64,000 nt of DNA from Bhargavaea changchunensis. GTDB taxonomy: Bacteria > Bacillota > Bacilli > Bacillales_A > Planococcaceae. Positions 49,253 to 58,120 of the stretch are shown in pieces. The notes under the pieces were generated by a model that saw nothing but the letters and a program-made list of their open reading frames with translations, was not told the DNA's origin and made no database searches. A program made the translations under genes and the position numbers. The DNA is taken from positions 1-64,000 of the forward strand of contig NZ_JBHTCT010000034.1 of NCBI RefSeq assembly GCF_042665595.1, in the 5' to 3' direction. How positions within the stretch are numbered: position 1 is the stretch's first letter; every line of letters starts with the position of its first letter.

Positions 49253-50848
49253 TTACTCCTGCGGAATCACGATTGTAAATCTCGCACCGCCCATCTCGCT
49301 TTTAGCCACATAAATCTGGCCGTTAAGCGAGCCAAGTGCATTTTTGGCGATAGCCAGGCCGATGCCGTGATCTCCATCGCTCTTTGTCGTGTACCCTTCC
49401 CGGAAGATCTCTTCCACCATATTTTCCGGCACGCCCGCTCCGTTATCTTCGATATCAAACACAATCTCTTTGCCCAAATCCGTAAATGACACATTCACCC
49501 TGCCTTCGCTCCGGTTCTTTTTCCGGGCAGCTTCCATCGCATTGTCGATGACATTGCCGATGATTGGAACAAACTGATTGGATTTCGACATTTCCAGCTC
49601 ATTGCTCAAATCACTTCCGGGATCGATCACCAATTGGACCTGCAGTTCTTTGGCCCTGTTCACCTTTCCAAGCAGGCATGCCGCGATCAGAGGGTCTTTG
49701 ACAGACGACATCAGAAATGAAATGACATCTTGCCGATCGCTTACTTCGGAAGAGACAATGCTGATCGCCCGATCATATTCCTTCAGGACGAGCAGCCCAT
49801 AGATGGTGTTGAGCTTGTTCAAAAACTCGTGATTCTGCGCTCTCATATTCTCGGAGAAATTCTTGATCTTCGAGAACTCCTCGGTCAACTGCTCAATTTC
49901 CGAAACGGAGCGGATGGTCAGGACCGCCCCGCCGACTTCATCGTCCTTAAGGATCGGCGATGCATCCAGCACATAGAATTGTTGGTCGAGCAGCAGCTTC
50001 TTGTTATTGGCGCTTTGCTTTGTCGTGATGACCTGGTCGATATACGCCGTCAGTTGATGCTGGTCGATGATCTTTTCCACGGAAAGCCGGTGATTGCCCA
50101 GCAATTCCCGGGCCCGTCTGTTCATTGATGTGATTTTCTTTTCATTGTCCACAGTAATCGTGGCATCCAGAATCGATTCAAGTGTCGCTTCTTTTTCTTT
50201 AAAGAGATAGGATATCTCTTCCGGTTCCAATCCGAAGGTTAGCTTTTTCAATCTCCTTGCAATCATAACCGCTCCGGCGATCCCCAGGAAAAGCGGGATG
50301 ATCGACAATTCAATGATGTGCCTTCGGTAATCGAGTACTTGGGCCTCGATCCGGTTGATCAGAAAACCAACGGATGAGACACCGATCACATCCCCTTCTT
50401 CGTTCCGGATGGGCGTCTTGGCTTTGATAGCGGGACCCGAAACGCCTTCCCCCCGATAAATGATCGAACGGTGTTCCTTGAGAACCGCGTCGTTGCTCGT
50501 CGCAGTCGGTTCGCCGATATTCTCGGGATTGGGATTTGAGTAGCGCAGGCCCTTTTCATTGGCGACGACCACATAGTCCGCTCCTGATATATGCCGAATT
50601 TCTTCCGCAATGGGCTGGATGGCGACAGACGGCTGTTCATCTTCGAATGCCTTTATGATGTCCTCATCCTGTGCCGTCAATTTGGCAACAGTCATCGCCT
50701 GTTCGCCCATATAGCTTTCCACGATATCGTCAAGCATGGTTGAAAACAAGACGATGATCAGCAGAGCACTGACGCATATGACGGTGACGATGAGAATGGT
50801 CAGTTGTGTCAGTAATGTGATGTGTTTCCTTTTTCGTGTAACACCCAT
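49253..50848 (-). CDS. Sensor histidine kinase of the CitS/DcuS family
   Basis: About 531 residues from the ATG at 50848 (start uncertain; the frame opens at 50899 and no clear ribosome binding site is seen). Two membrane helices (about 12-35 and 165-187) flank an extracytoplasmic PAS-like sensor with HISGADYVVVANEKGLRYSNP. Then a cytoplasmic PAS, the phospho-His in MRAQNHEFLNKLNTIYGLL and ATPase boxes GNVIDNAMEA, DNGAGVP and HGIGLAIAKNAL. Likely senses citrate or a related carboxylate. Confidence 0.9.
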   Translation of the reverse strand: MGVTRKRKHITLLTQLTILIVTVICVSALLIIVLFSTMLDDIVESYMGEQAMTVAKLTAQDEDIIKAFEDEQPSVAIQPIAEEIRHISGADYVVVANEKGLRYSNPNPENIGEPTATSNDAVLKEHRSIIYRGEGVSGPAIKAKTPIRNEEGDVIGVSSVGFLINRIEAQVLDYRRHIIELSIIPLFLGIAGAVMIARRLKKLTFGLEPEEISYLFKEKEATLESILDATITVDNEKKITSMNRRARELLGNHRLSVEKIIDQHQLTAYIDQVITTKQSANNKKLLLDQQFYVLDASPILKDDEVGGAVLTIRSVSEIEQLTEEFSKIKNFSENMRAQNHEFLNKLNTIYGLLVLKEYDRAISIVSSEVSDRQDVISFLMSSVKDPLIAACLLGKVNRAKELQVQLVIDPGSDLSNELEMSKSNQFVPIIGNVIDNAMEAARKKNRSEGRVNVSFTDLGKEIVFDIEDNGAGVPENMVEEIFREGYTTKSDGDHGIGLAIAKNALGSLNGQIYVAKSEMGGARFTIVIPQE

Positions 50849-51070
50849 TTGCCCAGTGTCGCTCCCGTCTGATATAAACCGCTTACAAGGCGTATCCAAT
50901 CATTATATCCTGACAATATAGATTGTTCAATGTATGGTCAGGAGATCGAGAATCGGTGACAAAATGTGATGGACGGCCGGGTCCCGAGAAGAGTTCACCA
51001 AACCTCCACGGCCTCACCACAGTTTGGCCGGATGCCCGTGCTACACTTTGGGTAATGGAGGTTGAGGTAA

Positions 51071-52171
51071 ATGAAACAGGCGGTAAAGGACAACTTGCTG
51101 ATGACGAAAGCCGAACAGTTTATCCGGGAATGCTACGCGGAACTTGGAATCCCGGCGGACCGGCAGGAAGAACGGATCGGAGAAATAAGGGCTGAAGTGG
51201 AAGCGACCGGCTCGTATGTCCACACGTCGATTGAACTCACGCACGGTGCACGGATGGCATGGCGCAACAGCAACCGCTGCATCGGGCGCCTGCTATGGCA
51301 CACCCTTCATGTTGTCGATGCACGCCATGTGCAAACTGCAGAAGATGCGTATGGACAGTTGCTGGAGCATATCCGCTTTGCCACGAACGGCGGGAAGATC
51401 CGCTCCACGATTACCGTCTTCCCTCAGAGAAAAGACAGGAAAGACCCGCTCCGCGTCCTGAACCACCAGCTGATCCGCTACGCCGGATATGAGACAGGCG
51501 ACGGGGTGACCGGCGACCCGGCATCCTTGCGGTTCACCCGGCAGTGCGAAAAACTGGGCTGGCAGGGGGACGGCACGCCGTTCGATGTCCTCCCCCTCAT
51601 CATTCGGGAAGACAGGAAAGCGCCTGAACTGTTCCGGATTCCTGATGATCTCGTGATGGAAGTGCCGATCATTCATCCGGACAATGAAGCATTTCGTGAG
51701 CTTGGTCTGAAATGGTATGCCGTCCCGATGATCTCGGATATGCTGCTTGAGATCGGCGGAATCGAATATCCGATGGCGCCGTTCAACGGCTGGTATATGG
51801 GCACGGAGATCGGTGCGAGGAACTTCGCGGACGAGGACCGCTATGACCTCCTGCCGGCCGTGGCGAACTTGTTTGGTCTGGATACTTCCTCTAACCGGTC
51901 GCTCTGGGTCGACCGGGCCCTCGTCGAGCTGAACATCGCCGTTCTGCATTCCTATCAGCAGGCCGGCGTCACCTTAGTCGACCACCATACGGCTGCCGAA
52001 CAGTTCAGGAAGTTCGAGGAGAATGAGCGGAAAAACGGCCGCGACGTCACCGGAAACTGGTCCTGGCTCATCCCGCCGTTGTCTCCCGCCTCAACGCATA
52101 TCTTCCATAAGCCATACAACAATGAAAAGCTGACTCCGAACTATTTTTATCAAGACCCTCCCGAAATCTGA
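51071..52171 (+). CDS. nos: Nitric oxide synthase oxygenase
   Basis: 366 residues, the length of bacterial NOS without a reductase domain. Heme Cys70 in MAWRNSNRCIGRL, arginine-site Glu in FNGWYMGTEIGARNF, and DHHTAAEQFRKFEENER near the C-terminus, then PLSPASTHIFH. Makes NO from arginine using heme, tetrahydrofolate or biopterin and borrowed flavodoxin-type reductases; in Bacillus NO protects against oxidative stress and antibiotics. GGAGG lies upstream of the ATG. Alone on its transcript. Confidence 0.96.
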   Translation: MKQAVKDNLLMTKAEQFIRECYAELGIPADRQEERIGEIRAEVEATGSYVHTSIELTHGARMAWRNSNRCIGRLLWHTLHVVDARHVQTAEDAYGQLLEHIRFATNGGKIRSTITVFPQRKDRKDPLRVLNHQLIRYAGYETGDGVTGDPASLRFTRQCEKLGWQGDGTPFDVLPLIIREDRKAPELFRIPDDLVMEVPIIHPDNEAFRELGLKWYAVPMISDMLLEIGGIEYPMAPFNGWYMGTEIGARNFADEDRYDLLPAVANLFGLDTSSNRSLWVDRALVELNIAVLHSYQQAGVTLVDHHTAAEQFRKFEENERKNGRDVTGNWSWLIPPLSPASTHIFHKPYNNEKLTPNYFYQDPPEI

Positions 52172-52200
52172 AAGGGACCCATCCTCGGATGGGTCCCTTT
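52171..52200. terminator. Bidirectional terminator between nos and the quinone reductase
   Basis: Stem AAAGGGACCCATCC/GGATGGGTCCCTTT with short loop. Confidence 0.92.
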
Positions 52201-52208
52201 CCCGTTCG

Positions 52209-53189
52209 TTACAGTTTTACAAGCGTACGGCCTCTGACCTTCCCTTCCAGGATGGCTGCGAGCACCTCCGGCAGTTCTTGCAGCGAAACTTCATTGACCA
52301 GGTCGCCGTCCAGCACGGTCGGCTTATATTCTCCGCTCAATAGCTCCCACACTTTCAGACGCCGGTCCATCGTGCACTGCACGGAGTCGATTCCGAGCCA
52401 GTTGATGCCCCGCGAAATAAACGGCAAGACGGTTGTCCCGACTTCAATTCCACCCGTCAGTCCGGAAGTCGCGACAGAACCGTCGTACTTCAGCGTGCTC
52501 AAGATATACTGGAGTGTTTTTCCGCCGACCGGGTCGACCGCTCCGGCCCACATTTCTTCGCGGACCGGTTTCCCGTCCTCGTCGACCACTTCATTGCGGC
52601 GGATGACTTGGTTTGCCCCGATCGATTTCAGATAAGCCTCCTCATCCGATTTTCCGGTGCTGGCCGCCACCTCATACCCCCGCTTGGCCAGAATATTCAC
52701 GGCGATGCTGCCAACTCCGCCCGTGGCACCCGCCACAAGGACCGGTCCCTTGTCAGGTTTCAGTCCGTTCTCTTCCAGCCGCAGGACAGAAAGGGCCGCG
52801 GTAAAGCCGGCCGTTCCGAGAATCATGGACTCCCTGAGCGTCAGTCCTTCCGGGAGCGGGACGACCCAATCAGCCGGCACGCGCGCCACTTCGCTGAAGC
52901 CGCCGAAATGCCCGGTCCCGAGCCCGTAGCTCGTCACAATCACCTCATCGCCCGGCTCAAAGCGCCCGTCCGCCGACGCCATCACCGTCCCGGCGAGGTC
53001 GATCCCCGGCACCATCGGATAAGAGCCGACCATCCGCTTCTTCAGGGCGACCAGGCCATCCTTGAAGTTCACGCTGGAATAAGCTACCCGGACGGTGACT
53101 TCCCCTTCAGGCAAGTCCTCCATGGTCAGCTGTCTGATTTCAGGCTGTGACTGCTCGTCCTTCAATACCATCGCTTGGAATGTGCTCAT
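52209..53189 (-). CDS. YhdH/YhfP family quinone oxidoreductase (acrylyl-CoA reductase type)
   Basis: 326 residues, zinc-free MDR family. MVPGIDLAGTV, GYGL-type YGLGTGHFGGFSE, ILGTAGFTAALSV and NADPH-binding VLVAGATGGVGSIAVNIL; SGLTGG and GVWRGPR-like HINWLGID follow. YhdH/AcuI enzymes reduce acrylyl-CoA or small enones; no neighbouring gene narrows this down. Confidence 0.9.
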   Translation of the reverse strand: MSTFQAMVLKDEQSQPEIRQLTMEDLPEGEVTVRVAYSSVNFKDGLVALKKRMVGSYPMVPGIDLAGTVMASADGRFEPGDEVIVTSYGLGTGHFGGFSEVARVPADWVVPLPEGLTLRESMILGTAGFTAALSVLRLEENGLKPDKGPVLVAGATGGVGSIAVNILAKRGYEVAASTGKSDEEAYLKSIGANQVIRRNEVVDEDGKPVREEMWAGAVDPVGGKTLQYILSTLKYDGSVATSGLTGGIEVGTTVLPFISRGINWLGIDSVQCTMDRRLKVWELLSGEYKPTVLDGDLVNEVSLQELPEVLAAILEGKVRGRTLVKL

Positions 53190-53412
53190 TGTTTCCCATC
53201 CGTCCTTTCTTTTCGGCTATGAACCTGTATTCAATAGAAGCATAGCCATATGGTTCTGCTCATGCAAATCACCCGGTTCGTACCGTTAAGGGGAAGATTT
53301 ACGTTTAGTAGTTGTTTGGACCACGTGGAGCAAAAAAAAGTTCATATGATGAACTGACTGAAGTTGCTGCAATTTTGGTCCCCCGACAAGACTTTAGAGA
53401 GGAGGATTTTAG

Positions 53413-53928
53413 ATGAGCACGTTTCCTGGTTCCGACTGGTCTGAAAAATCCGGGCAAGCTGGCGGGTGCATGTGCAACGGCGGATGCATGTGCGACGGCG
53501 GGTGCATGTGCGACAGCAAGTGCAAGTGCGATAGCAAGTGCAAGTGCGACAGCAAGTGCAAGTGCGACAGCAAGTGCAAGTGCGATGGCAAGTGCAAGTG
53601 CGACAGCAAGTGCAAGTGCGACAGCAAGTGCAAGTGCGACGGCGGGTGCAAGTGCGACGGCGGGTGCAAGTGCGACAGCAAGTGCAAGTGCGACAGCAAG
53701 TGCAAGTGCGATAGCAAGTGCAAGTGCGACAGCAAGTGCAAGTGCGATAGCAAGTGCAAGTGTGATGGCAAGTGCAAGTGCGATAGCAAGTGCAAGTGCG
53801 ACAGCAAGTGCAAGTGCGACAGCAAGTGCAAGTGCGATAGCAAGTGCAAGTGTGATGGCAAGTGCAAGTGCGATGGCAAGTGCAAGTGCGACGGCAAGTG
53901 CAAGTGCGACGGCGGATGCAAGTGCTAA
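53413..53928 (+). CDS. Cys-rich hexapeptide-repeat protein (CKCDSK repeats)
   Basis: 171 residues. AGAGGAGG lies at ideal distance from the ATG. After an 18-residue leader without signal peptide (MSTFPGSDWSEKSGQAGG) come 25 six-residue units, CKCD(S/G)(K/G), plus a final CKC: 52 cysteines in all. The first three units read CMC. At DNA level the repeat is 18 bp with S/G and K/G codon variants. The high Cys and Lys/Asp content recalls metallothioneins or cross-linked coat proteins, but there is no homology I can name. No start in the other frames has support. Preceded by a 220-base AT-rich gap and followed by a strong terminator. Confidence 0.82.
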   Translation: MSTFPGSDWSEKSGQAGGCMCNGGCMCDGGCMCDSKCKCDSKCKCDSKCKCDSKCKCDGKCKCDSKCKCDSKCKCDGGCKCDGGCKCDSKCKCDSKCKCDSKCKCDSKCKCDSKCKCDGKCKCDSKCKCDSKCKCDSKCKCDSKCKCDGKCKCDGKCKCDGKCKCDGGCKC

Positions 53929-54019
53929 GGCTAAGACGATCTCCGAAAAAAGTACAATCTGTGTTATTGAATTAAGATTTCATTTAACCTGCCCGAATCA
54001 CGGATTGGGACTAGATAAA

Positions 54020-54059
54020 GCTGCATCGATGAGAAGATTCTCTCGATGCAGCCTTTTTT
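54020..54059 (+). terminator. Terminator of the Cys-rich protein gene
   Basis: Stem GCTGCATCGA/TCGATGCAGC with an inner GAGA/TCTC pair, then CTTTTTT. Confidence 0.92.
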
Positions 54060-54141
54060 ATGGGCAGACCAGTCAAGATGAGGTGTTGAACACTAAAATG
54101 GAGCCATCCGGATGTCGGACAGCTCCATGAGACGCCTGCAG

Positions 54142-54726
54142 CTATTTAATCAGCATATCGATATGTTCAGCAATCTGTTCCACGTTGACCGCTGCCTGCC
54201 CCGTGTTCATGTCGTGAACGGCCCGAATCTGATTTTCATCATCTAATACATACATGGTCGTGCCATGAACGATCTGCCCTTCCCGGTCTTTCTGAAAAAC
54301 CATATTAAATTGGTTTGTGACCTGTTCTGTCTGCTCAACGGTTCCCCTTAGAAAGACCCAGTTCCCTGCAGTAATATCGAACTGATTCTTGTATTGCTCA
54401 ATCCTGTCCACGGTATCCACTTCGGGGTCCAATGTAATGAGGATGACATCGTAGGCTTTCTCCTGAATGCCCTTGCCCTCCAATGTTTCTTGAAGCCTCA
54501 GCAAGTCAATCACTGTCATTGGGCAAACATCCGGACACTGGGTGTAATAAAACGCAACAAGTTTCGGTTTGCCCGAGGAAAAGGCATCCGTTTCACCGGT
54601 AATCGATGGCAACTGCGGATCATCTATGGAAGCCATTTTGGGAAGCTCCACCGTCCGGGGCCAAAAAAAGTAGACCGCTGCAAATCCGAGAAGGACGATT
54701 ACAGCAATGACCGAGATTCTTTTCAA
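54142..54726 (-). CDS. SCO1/SenC family protein
   Basis: 194 residues from a TTG at 54726 (GAGGGTGA upstream; an open frame runs to 54804). One N-terminal membrane anchor (ISVIAVIVLLGFAAVYFFW), then a thioredoxin-like domain facing outward with the copper/thiol motif YYTQCPDVCPMT (CxxxC) and the His in IVHGTTMYVLDD. Family members load copper into cytochrome oxidase CuA or reduce its thiols. Downstream of two paralogous membrane protein genes; no oxidase genes are near. Confidence 0.88.
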   Translation of the reverse strand: MKRISVIAVIVLLGFAAVYFFWPRTVELPKMASIDDPQLPSITGETDAFSSGKPKLVAFYYTQCPDVCPMTVIDLLRLQETLEGKGIQEKAYDVILITLDPEVDTVDRIEQYKNQFDITAGNWVFLRGTVEQTEQVTNQFNMVFQKDREGQIVHGTTMYVLDDENQIRAVHDMNTGQAAVNVEQIAEHIDMLIK

Positions 54727-54737
54727 CTGGTTCACCC

Positions 54738-55199
54738 TCAACCTTTTATTGAATATAAAACGAGACCAATAACGACAGTGAATAACAGTGTAGCGAATCC
54801 GCACAGCTGGTACATATTCAGCAGAAGCTGGGTGTGATCAGCGATCGGGATGCTGCAGATCTGCGGGTTTTTCAAAACCTCCCCGATCATGGCCCCCATT
54901 AAGACGCCGACCAGCCCATTGTAGAGACCTGCCAGGATCTCCCGGTATTTGAAGAGCGATCCGAAAAGAGCACCGACCGCCGCTCCAAGCAGCAGATTCA
55001 CAAGAAAAACAAGGGAGAGGCCGGCAGACACCAACACGGTCACATGCATGCCCAATACGAGTGTGATGCCCATCGTCGCTGTGCTTGTGATGGTGGCAGC
55101 ATACCGGCTGTCAAACTGGCGTTTCCTTCTGTGCAACCGATAGTAACAGAAACAGGCAGCCGAAACGTTCCAGATCAGAAGTCCAATAATGCCGAGCAT
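54738..55199 (-). CDS. Hypothetical membrane protein, paralogue of the next gene
   Basis: 153 residues, about four helices. Shares with 55210-55629 the pattern GAAVGALFGSLFKYREILAGLYNG (split: a Gly-zipper helix, then (F/L)(K/D)Y, then a second Gly-rich helix) and a following GEVLKNP/GAILTDP. I do not recognise the family. It precedes the SCO1-like gene by 11 bases and is probably co-transcribed. Confidence 0.7.
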   Translation of the reverse strand: MLGIIGLLIWNVSAACFCYYRLHRRKRQFDSRYAATITSTATMGITLVLGMHVTVLVSAGLSLVFLVNLLLGAAVGALFGSLFKYREILAGLYNGLVGVLMGAMIGEVLKNPQICSIPIADHTQLLLNMYQLCGFATLLFTVVIGLVLYSIKG

Positions 55200-55209
55200 T
55201 TCTTCACCC

Positions 55210-55629
55210 TCATGATCTCTTCACCGCGGCGAACAGGACAGCGATGATCAGGAAAATAAACACTTCCAGAATGACCGTGAAAAAATAGGGGTCTGTCAGA
55301 ATAGCCCCCAGCATGGGCGCCATCAGGCCCATCATCATGCCGTTGATCAGCCCGGTCAACATTGCCTGGTAGTCGAACAACGCGCCAAACAACGCACCTG
55401 CACCCATCCCGGTCAAAGCGGCCGCCATCGTAATGGCCGTAAAGTGGAAGGGGTATTGAAGGATCAGGAAAATCCCCGTCGACAGCCCGACCAGCCCGCC
55501 CAGTGCCATGGAAATATTCATGCCCAGATGAATGCTGATCAACTTCCGGCGACGGCGTACATAGACATACAGCAATGCAAACAGCGCCAGATTGCTGTAC
55601 AGGATCAGGACAAACGAAAGATCACGCAT
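55210..55629 (-). CDS. Hypothetical membrane protein, paralogue of the previous gene
   Basis: 139 residues, about four helices with Gly-zipper stretches (GMGAGALFGALFDYQAML, GLINGMMMGLM). First gene of a probable three-gene unit with its paralogue and the SCO1-like gene. The duplicated pair may form a heteromeric membrane complex, possibly for metal handling; this is inference from context only. Confidence 0.7.
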   Translation of the reverse strand: MRDLSFVLILYSNLALFALLYVYVRRRRKLISIHLGMNISMALGGLVGLSTGIFLILQYPFHFTAITMAAALTGMGAGALFGALFDYQAMLTGLINGMMMGLMAPMLGAILTDPYFFTVILEVFIFLIIAVLFAAVKRS

Positions 55630-55721
55630 CCAACCACCTCCCGACAGGATATGCGGCCCTGTCGGTTTGCGGGCCGGCCTCTGTCCGGTCCGACGGGAAG
55701 CATCCGGAATGGAACTCGATT

Positions 55722-55769
55722 AAAAGACCTCCCCTGATTCTTGTTCAATAAGAATCGGGGGAGGCCTTT
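55722..55769. terminator. Bidirectional terminator after the EamA gene
   Basis: About 18-bp stem pairing GACCTCCCCTGATTCTTG with AGAATCGGGGGAGGC, T-tracts on both sides. Confidence 0.88.
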
Positions 55770-55785
55770 GGAGACCACTTGTACA

Positions 55786-56724
55786 TTAATCTTGTTTATC
55801 GTATACCAATTTCTCCTGTTCAGGGCCGGCATCTTTAGGCTGACCTCTGGTGACCAGCACGGCTGAGTACAGAACAAGAAGAATCCCCAGCACTTGCCAC
55901 CCCTGAAGACTCTCATGGAATAGAACGACTCCGATCACCACCGCAACGATGGGCTCTACCGTTGCCAAAATAGAAGCTTTGCTGGCTTCCAGATGTTTCA
56001 GACCATAAGTATACAAAGCAAAAGCCGCAATCGTAGAAACCAAGGACAACAATAGCGACGATATCCAGACATCCGCATATTGGAACTGGCAGATTTGTTC
56101 GGTCACATCACTGGTCAGCAGCATAAAGATGCTTGCATACAAAAACGTATACAAGGTCACCGTTAATGGAGAATAACGATCGATGACCGCCTTGCTGAAA
56201 ATGCTGTATAGCGCGTAACAGAACCCCGAAAGTATCCCCATCAATAAAATTGCCCATGTCACATTTACCTGACCGAACGGCAGCAGACCCACTACAAATG
56301 CACATCCGCCCATGGCGAGTACCAACGCCCATCCTTTACGGAGCGTCAGGGGTTCCTTGAAAAAGATCCTGGATAAGATCGTCACAAACACAGGTCCTGT
56401 ATAAAGGAGCGTCACAGCAAGCGAAAGGCTCGTACGGGAAAACACTTCAAAATAAAAGAAGTTAAATAAGGAAATGCTCAAAACCCCCGCACCTGCGAAA
56501 AAAACATGATCCTTTAGCCGGGTTTTGAGTTGGGACCGGTTGAACACTGCCATCCCAACCAATAGAAAAACTACTGTAAAGATACTCCTGACTGCAACTA
56601 CATCCCAAGCCGTAAATCCCCGATCATACAGGGGAGCAATAAACAGCCCGATTAATCCCCAACAGGCCGCGCCCAACATGGTAATCAGATAAACTTTGAG
56701 ACCCCGTACCTTTTCCATGGTCAT
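55786..56724 (-). CDS. EamA/DMT family transporter
   Basis: 312 residues, ten helices in two EamA repeats; WGLIGLFIAPLYDRGF at the start and EPIVAVVIGVVLFHE in the second repeat are typical. Drug/metabolite superfamily exporters release amino acids or metabolites; substrate unknown. A second DMT-type gene follows upstream on the same strand. Confidence 0.87.
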   Translation of the reverse strand: MTMEKVRGLKVYLITMLGAACWGLIGLFIAPLYDRGFTAWDVVAVRSIFTVVFLLVGMAVFNRSQLKTRLKDHVFFAGAGVLSISLFNFFYFEVFSRTSLSLAVTLLYTGPVFVTILSRIFFKEPLTLRKGWALVLAMGGCAFVVGLLPFGQVNVTWAILLMGILSGFCYALYSIFSKAVIDRYSPLTVTLYTFLYASIFMLLTSDVTEQICQFQYADVWISSLLLSLVSTIAAFALYTYGLKHLEASKASILATVEPIVAVVIGVVLFHESLQGWQVLGILLVLYSAVLVTRGQPKDAGPEQEKLVYDKQD

Positions 56725-56852
56725 CCCCCGCCACCTTGCACTTTGATAAAGTAACTATCTTGACCATATGAATGGCATCCAATGTGAGATGAAGTCCCCG
56801 TTTTCCGGGTCAATCGGGTTCTTATAGAAGGGGACTTCTTTTATGACTGTGA

Positions 56853-57287
56853 TTACTTCTGATTGAACAAGTAAAGCGACACGAACAGAAGCACAATCGC
56901 GACCAGCTTTTTGGCATCGATCGGGAAACGCACTCCTCCGAACAGTCCGAAGTGGTCGATTACCGCGCCCATGATCACCTGCCCTGCAATAATTCCGGCA
57001 AGTGCCGCCGCTACACCGATTTTTGGAACGGAAAAGACCAGAATGAGCACGTAAACCGCACCCATCAAGCCACCGAGCAGCTGCCATTTTGGAACCGTCG
57101 CCACTGCCAGCAAGTTGCCATTGCCAAAAAAGATAACCGCGAAGAACAGCGCGAGCGTGCCGATCAGAAATGAAACGAATGACGCTTCGATCACTCCGAC
57201 GTTTCTTCCCAGGTTTCCGTTGACCTGGCTCTGGATGGCGACGGCAATGCCGCCTATTAATGCGAGTAACGGAAAAAGCAGCTTCAT
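56853..57287 (-). CDS. DMT family (YdcZ/DUF606-type) transporter
   Basis: 144 residues, five helices, the half-size form. QSQVNGNLGRNVGVIEASFVS and GVYVL-like GLMGAVYVLILVF, then GQVIMGAVIDHFG are the DUF606 hallmarks; such halves usually work as homo- or heterodimers. Substrate unknown. Confidence 0.87.
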   Translation of the reverse strand: MKLLFPLLALIGGIAVAIQSQVNGNLGRNVGVIEASFVSFLIGTLALFFAVIFFGNGNLLAVATVPKWQLLGGLMGAVYVLILVFSVPKIGVAAALAGIIAGQVIMGAVIDHFGLFGGVRFPIDAKKLVAIVLLFVSLYLFNQK

Positions 57288-57372
57288 TCAACATACTCCC
57301 CTTGCGAACAAGTCGTCTTTAGTCTTTTGAATATTGTATCAGACCAACTTGTTTAATCCCGTATTCCTGGTA

Positions 57373-57408
57373 TAAAAAATGCCCCTTCCGATTGTTTAAG
57401 GGAGGGGC
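57373..57408 (-). terminator. Terminator of the NAD(P)-binding protein gene
   Basis: Minus strand GCCCCTCC...GGAAGGGGC followed by ATTTTTT. Confidence 0.85.
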
Positions 57409-57414
57409 TCCGCT

Positions 57415-58035
57415 TTAATAGGCGATTCCTACACGCTTTTTGATGTGCTCGCCGCTTTCAATCAGGCTATACGCGAATTCCGCCGTATCCGGTACTGAAA
57501 TCTGGCTGCCGCCTTCCGGGAGGAAATCAGGCTCTGTCCGGTAGTTGCCCAATCGCTCGCCGTCGGGCAAATAAGTCGGACAGACGATGGTCCAGTCGAG
57601 ATCGTATTGCTTTAGCAAATTATAGACTTTCTCATGTTCTTCGGCAGCACGGGTTGTTTTGCGCTTGGATTCGCTGGACTGATAGCGCAGGATTTCCGGA
57701 TTGACCCGGCTCTGCAGGATTCCGGCAGTCCCGATTGTGATGATCCGCCTGATTCCTTCCGTTTCCATAGCATTGATGATCAGGGGCATGCTTTCCGAGA
57801 GTGTCGTGCCTCCGTCAGTATTGAGTGCGCTGATCAACACGTCCGCTCCGTGTATGGCGTGTGTGAGCGCTTCTTGGTTTAATACATCGCCTTGGATGAC
57901 CGTCAGATTGTTGTGATTGATTGTAACCTTTTCCGGAGTGCGGACTAGGACGGTCACATGATGCTCGTCCTCCAATGCTTGCGCAACGATGTGACTGCCA
58001 ACCCGTCCCGTTCCTCCTAATATTAAAATGTTCAT
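57415..58035 (-). CDS. NAD(P)-binding atypical SDR (NmrA-like)
   Basis: 206 residues from the ATG at 58035 (GAGGAGGT 6 bases upstream; a TTG at 58038 is too close). Rossmann motif ILGGTGRVGSHIV at 4-17, DVLNQEALTHAIHGADVLI and CPTYLPDG. Similar to flavin reductase-/NmrA-type proteins without the full Tyr-x3-Lys site; role unknown. Confidence 0.85.
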   Translation of the reverse strand: MNILILGGTGRVGSHIVAQALEDEHHVTVLVRTPEKVTINHNNLTVIQGDVLNQEALTHAIHGADVLISALNTDGGTTLSESMPLIINAMETEGIRRIITIGTAGILQSRVNPEILRYQSSESKRKTTRAAEEHEKVYNLLKQYDLDWTIVCPTYLPDGERLGNYRTEPDFLPEGGSQISVPDTAEFAYSLIESGEHIKKRVGIAY

Positions 58036-58072
58036 CAATGGACCTCCTCTTGCTTCTCATCATAAGAATAAC

Positions 58073-58105
58073 AAAAAAGCCCCCAACCAAAACGGTTGAG
58101 AGCTT
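58073..58105 (-). terminator. rpsI terminator
   Basis: Minus strand AGCTCTCAACC/GGTTGGGGGCT then TTTTTG; ends the rplM-rpsI transcript. Confidence 0.9.
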
Positions 58106-58120
58106 TTGTGATGTTGAAAA

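Noticed and set aside
53585..54130. Alternative long frame of Ala-Ser repeats over the Cys-rich gene, and a His-Leu repeat frame on the other strand
   Set aside because: The 18-bp repeat keeps all frames open; only the CKCD frame has a ribosome binding site, a start codon at the right place and a stop before the terminator.
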